This document shows positions 1 to 7,934 of a stretch of DNA of 64,000 nucleotides, in pieces. The notes under the pieces are model-generated. The model made no database searches. It saw only the letters and a program-made list of their open reading frames with translations, and was not told the DNA's origin. A program made the translations under genes and the position numbers. Source of the stretch: Niveibacterium terrae (GTDB taxonomy: Bacteria > Pseudomonadota > Gammaproteobacteria > Burkholderiales > Rhodocyclaceae). Location of the stretch: NCBI RefSeq assembly GCF_048213115.1, contig NZ_CP172404.1:62001-126000 (forward strand), in the 5' to 3' direction. Every line of letters begins with the position of its first letter. Positions within the stretch are counted from its first letter, which is position 1.

Positions 1-557
1 CGATCAAGGGCGCTGAGACCCTGGCCAGCTTCGTGCGCAGCGGCGTGCTGTCGGCGACGCAGACGACGGCGGAGTCCGAAGCGGCGCTCAGGTCGGGCAA
101 GCTGGCGATGGCGCTGAGCGGCCCCTGGGTCTGGGAGAGTCTGAGCAAGGCGGGGATACGCTACGGTGTCGCCCCGATCCCGACTCTGGGTGGTCAGCCC
201 GCCCGGCCTTTCGTTGGCGTGATCACCTTGATGCTGACGGCCAGGTCGCCCAACCATGCCGAAGCTTCGCAGATGATCGAGCAGTTCATGATGCCGGCGG
301 AAGGTTTGCGTGCCTTCAACAAGATCCGCCCGTTGGGCATTCCCGCATCCAAGGAGATTTTCTGGGATTTCTACTCCGATCCGCAGATCCGCCAAGCGAT
401 GGAAAGCGTGTTCTCCGGCAAGCCGATGCCTAACAACAAGGAGATGTCCTCCTTCTGGAAGTTCATGCACGACGCGCTCGCGCAGATTGCGACGGGTTCG
501 CGCAAGCCCAAGGAAGCGCTCGACGATGCCGCGAAGCGGATCGCTTCAGGAGGCTGA
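1..557 (+). CDS. malE: Maltose/maltodextrin ABC transporter substrate-binding protein, C-terminal part (partial)
   Basis: The window opens inside this gene; the frame is open from base 3 and stops at 555-557. The visible 184 or so residues match the C-terminal lobe of MalE-type periplasmic proteins, which bind maltodextrins and deliver them to a MalFGK-type importer. Recognisable pieces are GKLAMALSGPWVW, the GQPARPFVGV segment, the PLG loop, and the PNNKEMSSFW stretch followed by the end helix rich in Ala, Lys and Asp, all in MalE order. The rest of the gene and any malFGK partners lie outside the window. There is no obvious terminator before the next gene. Family assignment is firm; the exact sugar is inferred. 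Confidence 0.85.
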   Translation, partial: IKGAETLASFVRSGVLSATQTTAESEAALRSGKLAMALSGPWVWESLSKAGIRYGVAPIPTLGGQPARPFVGVITLMLTARSPNHAEASQMIEQFMMPAEGLRAFNKIRPLGIPASKEIFWDFYSDPQIRQAMESVFSGKPMPNNKEMSSFWKFMHDALAQIATGSRKPKEALDDAAKRIASGG

Positions 558-707
558 TCGCTGACGGGGGATCCGCGCGGCGTCCTGTTTCCGGGGGCGG
601 GGGAAGAATTTCTCGTGGCGGCGCCAGTCAGGCTCGCCGTGAGGATTCGCCCTTGTTAGGATGGACGAACTGCGCGGAGTTTCCCGCGCCCAGCCAGGAG
701 ACTGGAT

Positions 708-1310
708 TTGAGCGCACCGATCGATTTCTATTTCGACTTCGCATCCCCTTACTCCTATATCGCATCCAGCCTGATCGATGAGATTGCTGAAAAGTACGGT
801 CGCGCAGTGATCCGCCATCCGCTCGTGGTCGGTACCGCGTTCAGGGTGGTCGGGGGGGTGAGCCTGACCGGGATGCCGATGCGGCGCGATTATGTGCTGC
901 GCGACATCGCGCGGCTGGCGCGCTATCTGAAACTGCCTTATCGTCAGCCTTCTCACCAGTCGATTCCGACCCATCATGCGGCCCAGGCTTTTCTGTGGGG
1001 GCAGGACCGGGATCCGGAGAGGGCGAAGGACTTCTCGGATCGTGTATTTTCCGCGTATTTCACGGAAGATCGAAACATTAGCGATATGGAAGTTGTGCTC
1101 GACCTTGCCGAATCCTTCGGCTCCCCCCGCCTGGAGGCGAAAGCTGCGATCACGGCGCCGGCAATGAAGGAGAGGCTCAAGGCCGAGACTGAAGTGGCGA
1201 TTTCGCGGGGTGTTTTCGGGGTGCCCTTTTCGATCGTCGGCGGAGAGCCGTTCTGGGGCTATTCGCGCCTGGTTCTGCTGGAGAAGTGGGTTGGCGAAGG
1301 GGCGTTCTGA
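708..1310 (+). CDS. 2-hydroxychromene-2-carboxylate isomerase family (DsbA-like, kappa-GST type)
   Basis: A 200-residue thioredoxin-fold protein of the kappa-class GST / 2-hydroxychromene-2-carboxylate isomerase family (NahD-like). The N-terminal DFYFDFASPYSY carries the Ser used in place of the DsbA Cys, and the C-terminal GVFGVPFSIV holds the family's cis-proline loop. Members isomerise aromatic ring-fission intermediates using glutathione, but many act on unknown substrates; no naphthalene genes are visible here. The start is TTG at 708, chosen because AGGAG lies 7 nt upstream and the family N-terminus begins there. Next comes an enoyl-CoA hydratase gene only 24 bp away, so the two are probably co-transcribed. 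Substrate is unknown. Confidence 0.8.
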   Translation: MSAPIDFYFDFASPYSYIASSLIDEIAEKYGRAVIRHPLVVGTAFRVVGGVSLTGMPMRRDYVLRDIARLARYLKLPYRQPSHQSIPTHHAAQAFLWGQDRDPERAKDFSDRVFSAYFTEDRNISDMEVVLDLAESFGSPRLEAKAAITAPAMKERLKAETEVAISRGVFGVPFSIVGGEPFWGYSRLVLLEKWVGEGAF

Positions 1311-1334
1311 AATGAATCCGCTGCGGAGGAGAGC

Positions 1335-2135
1335 ATGAGCGAAGGGATCAAGACCGGATTCGACGACGGAGTTGCCAGGATCTGGCTGGACAGGCCGGAA
1401 CAGGGCAATGCGCTCGATGAAGCGATGATCCACGCGTTGCACCGTGAGATCGACCGCTCCTCCGATGATGACGCGGTACGGGTGATCGTGATCGCAGCCG
1501 AAGGGCCGAACTTCTGCTCCGGTGCCGATCCGGAATGGGTACGGCGCACGGCCGCTCTGGAGGCCGCGGAGAACTTCACCGATGCCTGTCAGCTGGCGGC
1601 GCTGTTTCTGGCGATCGCCAGTTCGCGTAAACCGGTGATCGCCCGCGTTCAGGGGCTGGCCAGTGGTGGCGGAGTCGGGCTGATCGCAGCGTGCGACATC
1701 GCGATCGGCGCGCCGACCGCCAGCTTTGCGCTGACCGAAGTGCGCATCGGCCAGGTCGCCGCGACGGCTCTGCCCTATCTGCTCTCGGCGATCGGTGCGC
1801 GCCACGCGCGCCGGATGATGCTGACCGGCGAGCATATGGGGGCGGCCGAAGCGCATGTACTGGGTCTTCTCCACACGCTGGTTGCGGCCGACCGCCTCGA
1901 CGAAGAGGTGGACCGGATCGCTGGTGCGCTCAAGCTCGGTGGCCCGCATGCTCTGGCCCAGGTCAAGGATCTGGTGCTGGACTTCGATGGAGAGCCGCTC
2001 TCGCGCGATCTTGCCGAAGAGAGTGCGCGGCGCCTTGTCGAGCTGCGCGCGAGCCGCGAGGGCAGAGAAGGTGTTGCGGCGCTGCTCGAAAAGAAAAGAC
2101 CCTCCTGGCGCGCCCGGCGCAAGAGAGCGGAATGA
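1335..2135 (+). CDS. Enoyl-CoA hydratase/isomerase family protein (methylglutaconyl-CoA hydratase-like)
   Basis: A 266-residue crotonase-fold enzyme. The first oxyanion-hole segment is FCSGAD (around residues 58-63) and the second is LASGGGVGLIAACD (around 107-120). The segment TEVRIGQVAATALPYL resembles the LiuC/AtuE branch (methylglutaconyl-CoA and isohexenylglutaconyl-CoA hydratases) more than the fatty-acid FadB branch. It should hydrate a 2-enoyl-CoA thioester in the cytoplasm. A GGAGGAG ribosome site precedes the ATG. Its stop overlaps the next start by 4 bp (ATGA), so the three genes from 708 to 2596 look like one operon. The branch assignment is by eye, and the substrate is an inference. 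Confidence 0.8.
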   Translation: MSEGIKTGFDDGVARIWLDRPEQGNALDEAMIHALHREIDRSSDDDAVRVIVIAAEGPNFCSGADPEWVRRTAALEAAENFTDACQLAALFLAIASSRKPVIARVQGLASGGGVGLIAACDIAIGAPTASFALTEVRIGQVAATALPYLLSAIGARHARRMMLTGEHMGAAEAHVLGLLHTLVAADRLDEEVDRIAGALKLGGPHALAQVKDLVLDFDGEPLSRDLAEESARRLVELRASREGREGVAALLEKKRPSWRARRKRAE

Positions 2136-2596
2136 GCTGGGTCGTCGCCCGCAGCGAACTCGTCGTCAGCGCTTCCCGGCAGAGGATCTGGGAAGTTCTG
2201 ACCGATTTTCCCGCCTATCCGGACTGGAATCCCTTGCTGCGCGAAGTCCACGGCGAAGCGGAGAGGGGGCGCTCGCTCAATGTGCGCCTCGCCGGTTTCG
2301 GGCATCGCGGCCGCAACCTGTGGCCGGACGTCAGGAGCGCGAACCGGGGGCGTGAGCTCTGTCTTGCGCTGACCATCCTCCCTGCAGGGCTGCTCGATGC
2401 GAACTGGCGGGTCGTTCTGATCCGCGAGGAGGGCGGGCAGTGCCGGATCGCCCAGCGGATCCGCTGTTCCGGCTGGCTCTCACGCTGGTATGCGCCCCGT
2501 CTTGCCCGAACCCTGACGCCTGCGCTCGCGGCGATGAACGAAGCGCTCCGGCGGCGCGCCGAAGCGGATCAGCCGATCCGTCAGCGCCGCGCGTAA
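2132..2596 (+). CDS. SRPBCC (START/polyketide cyclase-like) ligand-binding protein
   Basis: A 154-residue single-domain protein with the helix-grip (SRPBCC) signature: an N-terminal beta strand, then RIWEVLTDFPAYPDWNP, then alternating strands and a long C-terminal helix ending in an Arg-rich tail. Such proteins bind hydrophobic ligands or act as cyclases/dehydratases; nothing here shows which. The ATG at 2132 overlaps the stop of the hydratase gene by 4 bp, so translation is probably coupled. No signal peptide is visible, so it is presumably cytoplasmic. No terminator is obvious between this gene and the xylF upstream region. Confidence 0.75.
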   Translation: MSWVVARSELVVSASRQRIWEVLTDFPAYPDWNPLLREVHGEAERGRSLNVRLAGFGHRGRNLWPDVRSANRGRELCLALTILPAGLLDANWRVVLIREEGGQCRIAQRIRCSGWLSRWYAPRLARTLTPALAAMNEALRRRAEADQPIRQRRA

Positions 2597-2634
2597 GCAT
2601 TTTCGATCAAGATCAAACAAATTCTTTTATTGAC

Positions 2635-2688
2635 CCATTGGCAAAAGCAATGGATTGGCCTAGGGTTAACCCCAGTGCGGGTTAACCC
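2635..2688 (+). promoter_or_regulatory. Operator-like repeats upstream of xylF
   Basis: Two perfect copies of the 10-bp palindrome GGGTTAACCC lie at 2663-2672 and 2679-2688, 16 bp apart start to start. Just upstream is a perfect dyad, CCATTG (2635-2640) and CAATGG (2648-2653), separated by 7 bp. TTGACC at 2630-2635 could be a -35 box, but no good -10 follows at normal spacing. The tandem palindromes could also fold into a hairpin in the transcript, followed by an A-run. The position, 95-150 bp before the xylF start, suggests binding sites for a sugar regulator; the protein is not in the window. Confidence 0.5.
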
Positions 2689-2783
2689 AAAAAAACTTCA
2701 GCAGCCGTCGCGGCAAAGCCGGACGGTTTCGAAGAAAAGGCGGGCCCTGGAGGCCCGGACAGCCACAGTAAGAGGAGACTTAA

Positions 2784-3797
2784 ATGAAAAAAAATCTGAT
2801 TCGCCGCGCTCTGCTGACCGCATTTGCCGCCGGAACGGCTTTGGCAGCAATGCCGGCCATGGCTGACAAAGCGAACCCGAAGATTGGCTTCTCGATTGAT
2901 GACCTGCGTGTCGAACGCTGGGCACGCGACCGCGATTACTTTGTCGAAGCGGCCAAGAAGCTCGGTGCGACGGTCAACGTGCAGTCCGCTGACGCGAACG
3001 AACAGCGTCAGATTTCCCAGATCGAAAACCTGATCGCGCAGAAGGTCGATGCGATCGTGATCGTTCCGTTCAACTCCAAGGTCCTGACCAATGCGGTCAA
3101 GGAAGCCAAGAAGGCCGGCATCAAGGTCGTGTCCTATGACCGCCTGATCCTGAATGCCGATGTGGACGCCTACATCTCGTTCGACAACGAACGCGTCGGT
3201 GCTCTGCAGGCCGAAGGCATCGTCAAGATCCGTCCGAAGGGCAACTACTACATGCTGGGCGGCTCGCCGACCGACAACAACGCGAAGCTGCTGCGCGCCG
3301 GTCAGATGAAGGTCATCCAGCCCTACGTCGACAAGGGTGCGATCAAGATCGTCGGTCAGCAATGGGTCAAGGACTGGAACCCGTCTGAAGCGCTGTCGAT
3401 CATCGAGAACGCTCTGACCCAGAACGCGAACAAGATCGATGCGATCGTTGCGTCGAACGACGGCACTGCCGGCGGCGCGATTCAGGCTCTGGCCGCGCAA
3501 AACCTGGCGGGCAAGGTTGCCGTTTCGGGTCAGGACAGCGACCTCGCCGCGGTCAAGCGCGTGATCAAGGGCGACCAGTCGCTGACGGTCTACAAGCCCC
3601 TGAAGCTGATCGCCACTGAAGCCGCCAAGCTGGCCGTGAGCCTGGTCAAGGGAACTCCGGTCAAGTACAACACCAAGCTCGACAATGGCGCGAAGAAAGT
3701 GGATTCGGTTCTGCTGACTCCGACCGTCATCACGAAGGCCAACGTCAAGCTGCTGATCGACGACAAGTTCTACACCGCCAAGCAACTCGGCATGTAA
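2784..3797 (+). CDS. xylF: D-xylose ABC transporter periplasmic binding protein
   Basis: A 337-residue type-I periplasmic binding protein. A signal peptide (MKKNLIRRALLTAF to MPAMA, cleavage near residue 27) is followed by KIGFSIDDLRVERWARDRD, the QSADANEQRQISQIENLI helix and the VVSYDRLI hinge, all characteristic of XylF. It captures D-xylose in the periplasm and hands it to XylGH. The start has a strong AGAGGAGA site about 6 nt upstream. xylG and xylH follow on the same strand; a terminator-like hairpin after xylF probably lets the binding protein be made in excess. The length matches the family (330 residues in enterobacteria). Confidence 0.95.
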   Translation: MKKNLIRRALLTAFAAGTALAAMPAMADKANPKIGFSIDDLRVERWARDRDYFVEAAKKLGATVNVQSADANEQRQISQIENLIAQKVDAIVIVPFNSKVLTNAVKEAKKAGIKVVSYDRLILNADVDAYISFDNERVGALQAEGIVKIRPKGNYYMLGGSPTDNNAKLLRAGQMKVIQPYVDKGAIKIVGQQWVKDWNPSEALSIIENALTQNANKIDAIVASNDGTAGGAIQALAAQNLAGKVAVSGQDSDLAAVKRVIKGDQSLTVYKPLKLIATEAAKLAVSLVKGTPVKYNTKLDNGAKKVDSVLLTPTVITKANVKLLIDDKFYTAKQLGM

Positions 3798-3809
3798 TCG
3801 ATCGACCGG

Positions 3810-3835
3810 CCGGGATCCGTTCGGATCCCGGTTTT
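3810..3835 (+). terminator. Hairpin with T-run between xylF and xylG
   Basis: CCGGGATCC (3810-3818) pairs perfectly with GGATCCCGG (3823-3831) around a GTTC loop and is followed by TTTTCT. It lies inside the xylFGH operon and so probably acts as a partial terminator or 3'-end stabiliser for xylF mRNA, lowering xylGH expression relative to the binding protein. Confidence 0.8.
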
Positions 3836-3898
3836 CTCAAGAGCGCGCGTTCCCGCGTGGAAGCGTGCGCCCCATCAAGCAATCGGGAAGGAAGGCTC

Positions 3899-5440
3899 AT
3901 GTCCGAATATCTTCTGGACATGCGTGGCATCGTCAAGGAATTCTCCGGCGTCAAGGCGCTCGACGGAATCAGTCTTCAGGTGCGGGCCGGTGAATGCGTC
4001 GGTCTGTGCGGCGAGAACGGTGCGGGAAAATCCACGCTGATGAAAGTGCTGTCGGCGGTCTATCCGTACGGCACCTGGGAAGGACAGATTTTCTGGGAAG
4101 GGCGCGAGCTTCAGGCGAAGTCGATTCGCGAGACCGAAGAAGCCGGGATCGTGATCATTCACCAGGAGCTGATGCTGGTTCCCCAGCTCTCGGTCGCGGA
4201 AAACATCTTCATGGGCAACGAGATCACTCTGCCCGGCGGCCTGATGAATTATGCCGCGATGTACCAGCGGGCCGAAGAGCTGATGCGCGAACTGAGGATT
4301 CCCAGCGTCAATGTCACGCATCCGGTCATGCACTACGGTGGTGGCCACCAGCAGCTGATCGAAATCGCGAAAGCGCTGAACAAGAAGGCCAAACTGTTGA
4401 TCCTCGACGAACCGACTTCGTCGCTGACCAAGGCCGAAACCCAGATCCTGCTCGACATCATCCGCGACCTCAAGAAGAAGGGTGTCGCTTGCGTGATGAT
4501 CAGCCACAAACTCGACGAGATCGCAGCTGTTTGCGACACGATCTCGGTCATTCGTGATGGCACCCACGTCGGCACGAGGCCGATGGCGGAGATGAATACC
4601 AACGAAATCATCACGATGATGGTCGGCCGCGAAATCAAGAATCTTTTCCCGCGCGAAGAGCACCCGATCGGTGACGTTTTCTTCGAAGCGAAGAACATCA
4701 CCTGCTATGACATCAACAATCCGCAGCGCAAGCGGGTCGACGATGTTTCGTTCTCGCTGCGCAAGGGCGAGATCCTCGGCGTGGCCGGCCTGGTCGGCGC
4801 CGGGAGAACCGAGCTGGTGATGTCCATCTTCGGCTGCTACGCGGGGCATCACGAGGGAAGTCTGTTCCTCGACGGCAAGCCGTTGAAGATCCGCAATCCG
4901 AAGGAAGCGGTCGAGCAGAACATCTGTCTCGTTCCGGAAGACCGCAAGCGTCACGGCATCGTGCCGCTGATGGGCGTGGGCCAGAACATCACGATGTCGG
5001 TGCTGCCCAGCTTTGCGCAGATGGGCACGATCAACACGGCGCGCGAGATGCAGACGATCCAGAAGTCGATCGGACAGATGCGCATCAAGACCGCGCAGCC
5101 CAACCTGCAGATCCGCAGCCTCTCCGGCGGCAACCAGCAGAAGGCGGTGGTCTCGAAGATGCTGCTGCCCAATCCGAAAGTGCTGATCCTCGACGAGCCG
5201 ACCCGCGGGGTCGACGTCGGTGCCAAGTACGAGATCTACAAGCTGATGTTCGACCTCGTCAAACAGGGCGTTTCGATCATCATGATCAGCTCCGAGTTGC
5301 CCGAAGTGCTCGGCATCAGCGATCGCGTGCTGGTGATGGGCGAAGGCAAGCTGCGCGGCAACTTCATCAATGAGGGCCTGACTCAGGAACAAGTGATGAC
5401 TGCGGCGCTGGGACACGACACGGAGAAGGCGGCAGCCTGA
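3899..5440 (+). CDS. xylG: D-xylose ABC transporter ATP-binding protein
   Basis: A 513-residue protein with two fused ABC domains, identical in length to enterobacterial XylG. The first half has Walker A GENGAGKST and Walker B LLILDEPTSSL. The second half has a degenerate Walker A (GLVGAGRTE), an LSGGNQQK signature and LILDEPTRGVDVG. The start at 3899 follows GGGAAGGAAGG; the open frame extends 14 codons upstream but without a ribosome site. It hydrolyses ATP at the inner face of the membrane to drive xylose import through XylH. It sits between xylF and xylH in one operon. Confidence 0.95.
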   Translation: MSEYLLDMRGIVKEFSGVKALDGISLQVRAGECVGLCGENGAGKSTLMKVLSAVYPYGTWEGQIFWEGRELQAKSIRETEEAGIVIIHQELMLVPQLSVAENIFMGNEITLPGGLMNYAAMYQRAEELMRELRIPSVNVTHPVMHYGGGHQQLIEIAKALNKKAKLLILDEPTSSLTKAETQILLDIIRDLKKKGVACVMISHKLDEIAAVCDTISVIRDGTHVGTRPMAEMNTNEIITMMVGREIKNLFPREEHPIGDVFFEAKNITCYDINNPQRKRVDDVSFSLRKGEILGVAGLVGAGRTELVMSIFGCYAGHHEGSLFLDGKPLKIRNPKEAVEQNICLVPEDRKRHGIVPLMGVGQNITMSVLPSFAQMGTINTAREMQTIQKSIGQMRIKTAQPNLQIRSLSGGNQQKAVVSKMLLPNPKVLILDEPTRGVDVGAKYEIYKLMFDLVKQGVSIIMISSELPEVLGISDRVLVMGEGKLRGNFINEGLTQEQVMTAALGHDTEKAAA

Positions 5441-5477
5441 TCGAGCGGACACAAAATAGAGATACGAGGCAGACAAA

Positions 5478-6626
5478 ATGGGTTCCGTAGGAAAAAATCT
5501 TCGACTGCTGTTTTCGCAGTACAAAATCCTCGCGCTTTTCATGGTGATCGCGATCATCTGGGTCTTTTTCGGCCAGATGACCGAAGGTCAGTTCCTGACA
5601 TCGCGTAACTTCTCCAACCTGCTGCGACAGATGGCCATTACCGGCCTGGTCGCATCCGGCATGGTCTTCGTGATCATCGCCGGGGAAATCGACCTGTCGG
5701 TCGGTTCGCTGTTCGGCCTGCTCGGCGGCGTTGCCGCGGTGCTGGAGACCAACTTCCAGTTGCCTCTGGCGCTGAACTTCGGCATCGTCATCGCGCTGGG
5801 TATCGCGATCGGGATGTTCAACGGTTTCTGGGTCTCCTACTTCCGGGTGCCATCCTTCATCGTCAGTCTGGCTGGTATGCTGGCCTTCCGCGGCATCCTG
5901 CTCAGCGTGACCCAGGGCATCACGGTTCAGGTCGACTCCGACGCCTTCAAGCTGATCGGTCAGGGCTACATCCCTGCGACGATCGGCTACCTGATCGCGG
6001 TCGCGCTCTTCGTCTTCCTCGTCTATCAAACGATGCGCTCCCGCGCCAACCGGACCAAGTACGCACTCGCCGTACCGCCGATCTGGCAGGAGGGCGCGAA
6101 GCTCGCCGCCGCAGGTGCCGTGATCCTCGGCTTCGTCGTGACCCTGAACTCCTATCAGGGCGTGCCGATTCCGGTGCTGCTGCTGCTGGTCGTGCTCGGC
6201 ATCTTCAGCTTCATGGCAACCCAGACCGTGTTCGGCCGGCGCATCTACGCGATCGGCTCGAACTTCGAGGCGACCCGGCTCTCCGGCGTCAATGTCCGCT
6301 TCATCAAGATGGCCATCTTCGGGGTGCTGGGCCTGATGTGCGCACTGGCCGGTCTGGTGACGACCGCGCGTCTGGCGGCGGGCTCGCCGGCCGCCGGTAA
6401 CATGGGCGAACTCGATGCGATCGCGTCCTGCTTCATCGGCGGTGCGTCGAGCCGCGGCGGTTCGGGTACCGTGTTCGGAGCGCTGGTCGGCGCGCTGATC
6501 ATGGCCAGCCTCGACAACGGCATGTCGATGATGGGCGTCGATACCAGCTGGCAGATGATCGTCAAGGGTTCGATCCTGCTGCTCGCAGTCTGGATGGACG
6601 TCGTGTCCGGATCGAACGAACGCTGA
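5478..6626 (+). CDS. xylH: D-xylose ABC transporter permease
   Basis: A 382-residue inner-membrane protein of the BPD_transp_2 family with about ten hydrophobic segments, beginning with ILALFMVIAIIWVFFG. The conserved EIDLSVGSLFGL segment (after the second helix) and the EATRLSGVNV coupling-helix loop, where the ATPase docks, are both present. It forms the channel for D-xylose with XylG on the cytoplasmic face and XylF on the periplasmic face. It starts 37 bp after xylG, and the operon ends at the terminator near 6650. No xylose isomerase, kinase or xylR gene is in view. Confidence 0.93.
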   Translation: MGSVGKNLRLLFSQYKILALFMVIAIIWVFFGQMTEGQFLTSRNFSNLLRQMAITGLVASGMVFVIIAGEIDLSVGSLFGLLGGVAAVLETNFQLPLALNFGIVIALGIAIGMFNGFWVSYFRVPSFIVSLAGMLAFRGILLSVTQGITVQVDSDAFKLIGQGYIPATIGYLIAVALFVFLVYQTMRSRANRTKYALAVPPIWQEGAKLAAAGAVILGFVVTLNSYQGVPIPVLLLLVVLGIFSFMATQTVFGRRIYAIGSNFEATRLSGVNVRFIKMAIFGVLGLMCALAGLVTTARLAAGSPAAGNMGELDAIASCFIGGASSRGGSGTVFGALVGALIMASLDNGMSMMGVDTSWQMIVKGSILLLAVWMDVVSGSNER

Positions 6627-6646
6627 TCCGCTCTCCGTGACAGGAA

Positions 6647-6670
6647 AAGGGGGACCTTTGCGTCCCCCTT
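6647..6670 (+). terminator. Intrinsic terminator of the xylFGH operon
   Basis: AAGGGGGAC (6647-6655) and GTCCCCCTT (6662-6670) form a 9-bp perfect stem with a CTTTGC loop, followed by a moderately T-rich stretch (GCTTGTCT). It lies 20 bp after the xylH stop. Confidence 0.75.
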
Positions 6671-6705
6671 GCTTGTCTACCGCGCTCTCCCCGTCCCTGG
6701 AGGGC

Positions 6706-6733
6706 TTGTCGTGGCCGGGCTTGATGGTATGAT
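6706..6733 (+). promoter_or_regulatory. Probable sigma-70 promoter of tRNA-Gly
   Basis: TTGTCG (6706-6711) and TATGAT (6728-6733) are separated by 16 bp, close to the -35/-10 consensus. Transcription would begin near 6740, about 30 nt before the mature 5' end of the tRNA. Confidence 0.55.
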
Positions 6734-6768
6734 CGCAGCCTGGACGCCAAAACGTCTTCTGCGGATGC

Positions 6769-6842
6769 GCGGGTGTAGTTCAATGGCAGAACGGCAGCTT
6801 CCCAAGCTGCATACGAGGGTTCGATTCCCTTCACCCGCTCCA
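6769..6842 (+). tRNA. tRNA-Gly (anticodon CCC)
   Basis: The 74-nt sequence folds as a complete cloverleaf. Acceptor GCGGGTG pairs with CACCCGC, the anticodon stem GCAGC/GCTGC carries loop TTCCCAA with anticodon CCC, and the T arm is AGGGTTCGATTCCCT. CCA is encoded at 6840-6842. It reads GGG glycine codons. It stands alone between the xylose operon and a convergent gene. Confidence 0.95.
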
Positions 6843-6910
6843 GCTTTTCCTCCCGTCCCGCGTCAGAGTCCTCCGCCGTCAAACCGACGGGTTTCCCGAG
6901 CTTACTGCCC

Positions 6911-7858
6911 TCAGCGGGCCTCGACCCTGTTCAGCAGGTTGAGCAGGCCGCGCGCTTCGCCGCCTATCGTCGGCAGCACGCTCTCTCGCGCAATCTTCTC
7001 CAGCGGCGCCTGCGCGACTTCCCTCAGACGAGCGTGCAGTTCTGGGTGGTGGGCGAGAAGTTTGCCGAGTCCTCCCAGTGCTTTGGTGCGGTCGGTCAGG
7101 GTCGGCAGGGCCAGTTGGGCGAGCAGGCTGTTCGCGACGGCCTCGGCGATGTCCGGATCCTGGATGCGGTCAGCGAAAGTCAGGATCAGGCGGCCGATCA
7201 GGTTGCGCATCTCGCTGTCGGGGTCGAGCAGCCGGTGATGGACGCGGGCGATGCTCGCTTCCGGATCTCCGGCCCAGGCGAGCAGCTGGGCGGCGACGCG
7301 GCGCTCGCCGTTGCGGCCGTCGAGCACCATCGCGATCAGCGTTTCGCGCCGACCGATGCAGGCATCGCGGATCTGGACGTCGTACATCCTCAGTTCGGAA
7401 TCCTCGCCGATCACGACGCCGGAAGGAGTCACCCCCTCGACCGGCGCCGTGCCTTCGGCGGCCATCTCCTGGATGCGGTATTCGCGGTGCGAGAGCAGTT
7501 TGCGGATCTCGCCTGGCAGCTTGTCGGAAACCGGGGCGCCGGTCGCGGGTTGCAGCCTGAGCTTTGCATCGGGCGATTCGACGACTTCGACGACATAGTG
7601 CAGCTCTTCGCCGATCACTGTGCCGGTGCAGCTGACCGCGGCCAGGGGCAGGCGGCGCACGCGTTCGCACCAGCGCAGCATCTCCTTTTCCTTCTGGTCG
7701 ACCCGGCTTCCGGGCCGGATCGGGAGCTGGGCCAGAACCTGTTCGCGCGGCATCTTCTCCAGCCCGATCACCTCGGTTTCTCCCCAGACCATCGCCGTCT
7801 GGGCGAGGGAGGGCGCCGAAGCGAAAGCGAGGAGGAGGGGCAAAAGGCGGCGTGACAT
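6911..7858 (-). CDS. Exported protein with POTRA-like N-terminus and helical-repeat C-terminus, function unknown
   Basis: A 315-residue protein starting with a clear signal peptide (MSRRLLPLLLAFASAPSLAQ). Residues about 22-95 have the strand-helix-helix-strand-strand pattern and the EQVLAQLPIRPGSRV wording of a POTRA-like module (cf. FtsQ, TamA, BamA). From about residue 165 on, short amphipathic helix pairs containing VAAQLLAWAGDP, LIGRLILTFADR and LGGLGKLLAHHPE resemble HEAT-type repeats. There is no barrel or enzyme motif. It is probably periplasmic and may be a protein-protein adaptor; the fold call is by eye only. It is convergent with the tRNA gene and divergent from rlmJ. Confidence 0.6.
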   Translation of the reverse strand: MSRRLLPLLLAFASAPSLAQTAMVWGETEVIGLEKMPREQVLAQLPIRPGSRVDQKEKEMLRWCERVRRLPLAAVSCTGTVIGEELHYVVEVVESPDAKLRLQPATGAPVSDKLPGEIRKLLSHREYRIQEMAAEGTAPVEGVTPSGVVIGEDSELRMYDVQIRDACIGRRETLIAMVLDGRNGERRVAAQLLAWAGDPEASIARVHHRLLDPDSEMRNLIGRLILTFADRIQDPDIAEAVANSLLAQLALPTLTDRTKALGGLGKLLAHHPELHARLREVAQAPLEKIARESVLPTIGGEARGLLNLLNRVEAR

Positions 7859-7934
7859 GGCGTGCTCCCGGGCGAAAACGACAATGTTACCGCTTGCGCC
7901 CTCAGGCTCAAGCCGGGCTTGCTATCATCGGCGG

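Noticed and set aside
3875..5557. A 560-codon minus-strand open frame over xylG
   Set aside because: xylG is certain on the plus strand at its full family length; the antisense product has no recognisable domain.
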